52,098 bases of DNA from Basidiobolus meristosporus CBS 931.73 (Eukaryota > Basidiobolomycota > Basidiobolomycetes > Basidiobolales > Basidiobolaceae), in NCBI GenBank assembly GCA_002104905.1, contig MCFE01000621.1, positions 1 to 52,098 of the forward strand, given 5' to 3'. Shown in pieces: positions 51,290-52,098 of this stretch. Numbering within the stretch: the first letter of the stretch is position 1; each line of letters opens with the position of its first letter. The translations under genes were made by a program, and so were the position numbers. The notes under the pieces are model-generated. The model did no database searches. It saw only the letters and a list, made by a program, of their open reading frames with translations, and was not told the origin of the DNA.

Positions 51290-52098
51290 ACGATTTAAGA
51301 TGGATATCATGTAATTTTATCTATTTACACTTTACATCTCGAATACCAATAGGTATCAATTTTGAAAAAAAAAAATGAACGTTTTGAACCGTGATTGTGT
51401 ACTACACACTCTCTCCACATGATTGACACTTGACAGTGTAACAGAACCTGTAGGATGTTCCTTGCCTACTCCAATGTTATCTGTGTAGATTGGACTGCCA
51501 ATACTGATAACACAATCAAAGTTTCGGAAATTTCTCGGCCTATGGATAGGATGCGTGTAGTGGTGGGTGTTTAGATATCTGGAAACAGACCAGTCGATCG
51601 AGGGTGATCCATACACTCTGACTCACAACTCTATCTACGGTGTAAACTTCCAATGACAGATTAGCCAAATTCTGGCATGCGGTCATAGATCGGCTTATCG
51701 TTTACCAGACAGCTACGGATACTCTGATATCTTATCATCGTGTCTCGCTTGCACTTGACTTTGACAGGAACCGTGCCTAGAATTTGATACCTTCCCCGCT
51801 AAACATAGAGTGTACACACTGAATACTGCAGGTGGATACTCGCCTCGATGACCGGAATACTGCGGTATGTTAGGAATTACGGCCATTGGATTGAAGGAAA
51901 TTAATATCAACTATAACCATATACAAATTCTTTATCATTCTATGGGTGTCGACTTTAATTGAGCCTAATCCTTTATTCTAAGTAACATCAATCTTTCCTA
52001 TTTTGGAGATAAACGATGAATTTTTCCACGGTCAGATAACAATATTGCAAGGTGAGAGAGAAAGAGCTCTGATTGGTGAAGCCAAGATCAGGTTTCAA
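51290..52098. other. Unique sequence, no gene supported
   Basis: Short minus-strand frames (51356-51616 and 51713-51910) have no recognisable motifs, and I do not call them genes. A run of A residues lies at about 51365. The right edge of the window cuts the interval. Confidence 0.4.

Noticed and set aside
51356-51616. 86-codon minus-strand frame right of the tRNA-like unit
   Set aside because: No motif, no signal peptide and no homologue in the window; it begins with an A/T run that translates as Phe repeats.

Overview
The window looks like a filamentous-fungus chromosome: about 48.5 kb of nested, mostly decayed transposable elements, then about 3.6 kb of unique, less A+T-rich sequence holding one host gene. 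A fungus is inferred from the three short GT-AG introns (60-70 nt) of that gene, its Ser/Thr-rich secreted N-terminus, and the types of Ty1/copia, Ty3/gypsy and PIF/Harbinger-like elements. A large, repeat-rich ascomycete is my best guess. I cannot name a species.

Layout, left to right. (1) 1-6.2 kb: two minus-strand copia elements of family A in tandem sharing one LTR; the second is interrupted by LTR element E1. (2) 6.2-8.3 kb: a fragment of unknown repeat R2, an LTR of family X, and unassigned sequence. (3) 8.3-13.0 kb: an old minus-strand gypsy chromovirus, G0, with recognisable gag, protease, RT, RNase H, integrase and chromodomain remnants. (4) 13.0-14.3 kb: a truncated MITE and a second R2 copy. 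(5) 14.34-18.60 kb: plus-strand copia B with both LTRs. (6) 18.6-20.4 kb: fragments of an X LTR, an A LTR, a foldback MITE and unknown repeat U1. (7) 20.4-29.8 kb: minus-strand gypsy G2, split by the best-preserved element, plus-strand gypsy G1 (20,727-26,737, TSD CAGA), and by a solo X LTR (TSD ACTG). G1 is itself split by a solo E LTR (TSD ACGC). (8) 29.8-30.9 kb: more U1. (9) 30.9-40.2 kb: internally deleted minus-strand gypsy G3, carrying a small PIF/Harbinger-like DNA transposon with a nearly intact DDE transposase (30,993-32,564) and a complete copia C (34,465-39,831, perfect TSD TGTTA); copia C carries a complete foldback MITE (34,916-35,649). (10) 40.2-45.3 kb: a transposase 3' remnant, a second U1 copy split by a solo copia LTR, unassigned sequence and a third R2 copy. 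(11) 45.3-48.5 kb: a third family-A copia, then A-type LTR debris. (12) 48.5-52.1 kb: host sequence with a four-exon gene for a predicted single-pass membrane protein, and a tRNA-like pol III unit.

How the parts work together. The Harbinger-like element and the MITEs share termini and a 3-bp AAT/ATT target duplication, so its transposase probably moved them. Copia B and C share a stop, two frameshifts and a YVDD-to-YVDN change in reverse transcriptase, yet C has a perfect target duplication, so this defective lineage was probably copied by enzymes supplied in trans. LTR families E and X, otherwise dissimilar, both carry textbook heat-shock elements and CArG-box palindromes, suggesting stress-responsive transcription. 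No CRISPR array, rRNA operon or bacterial operon is present.
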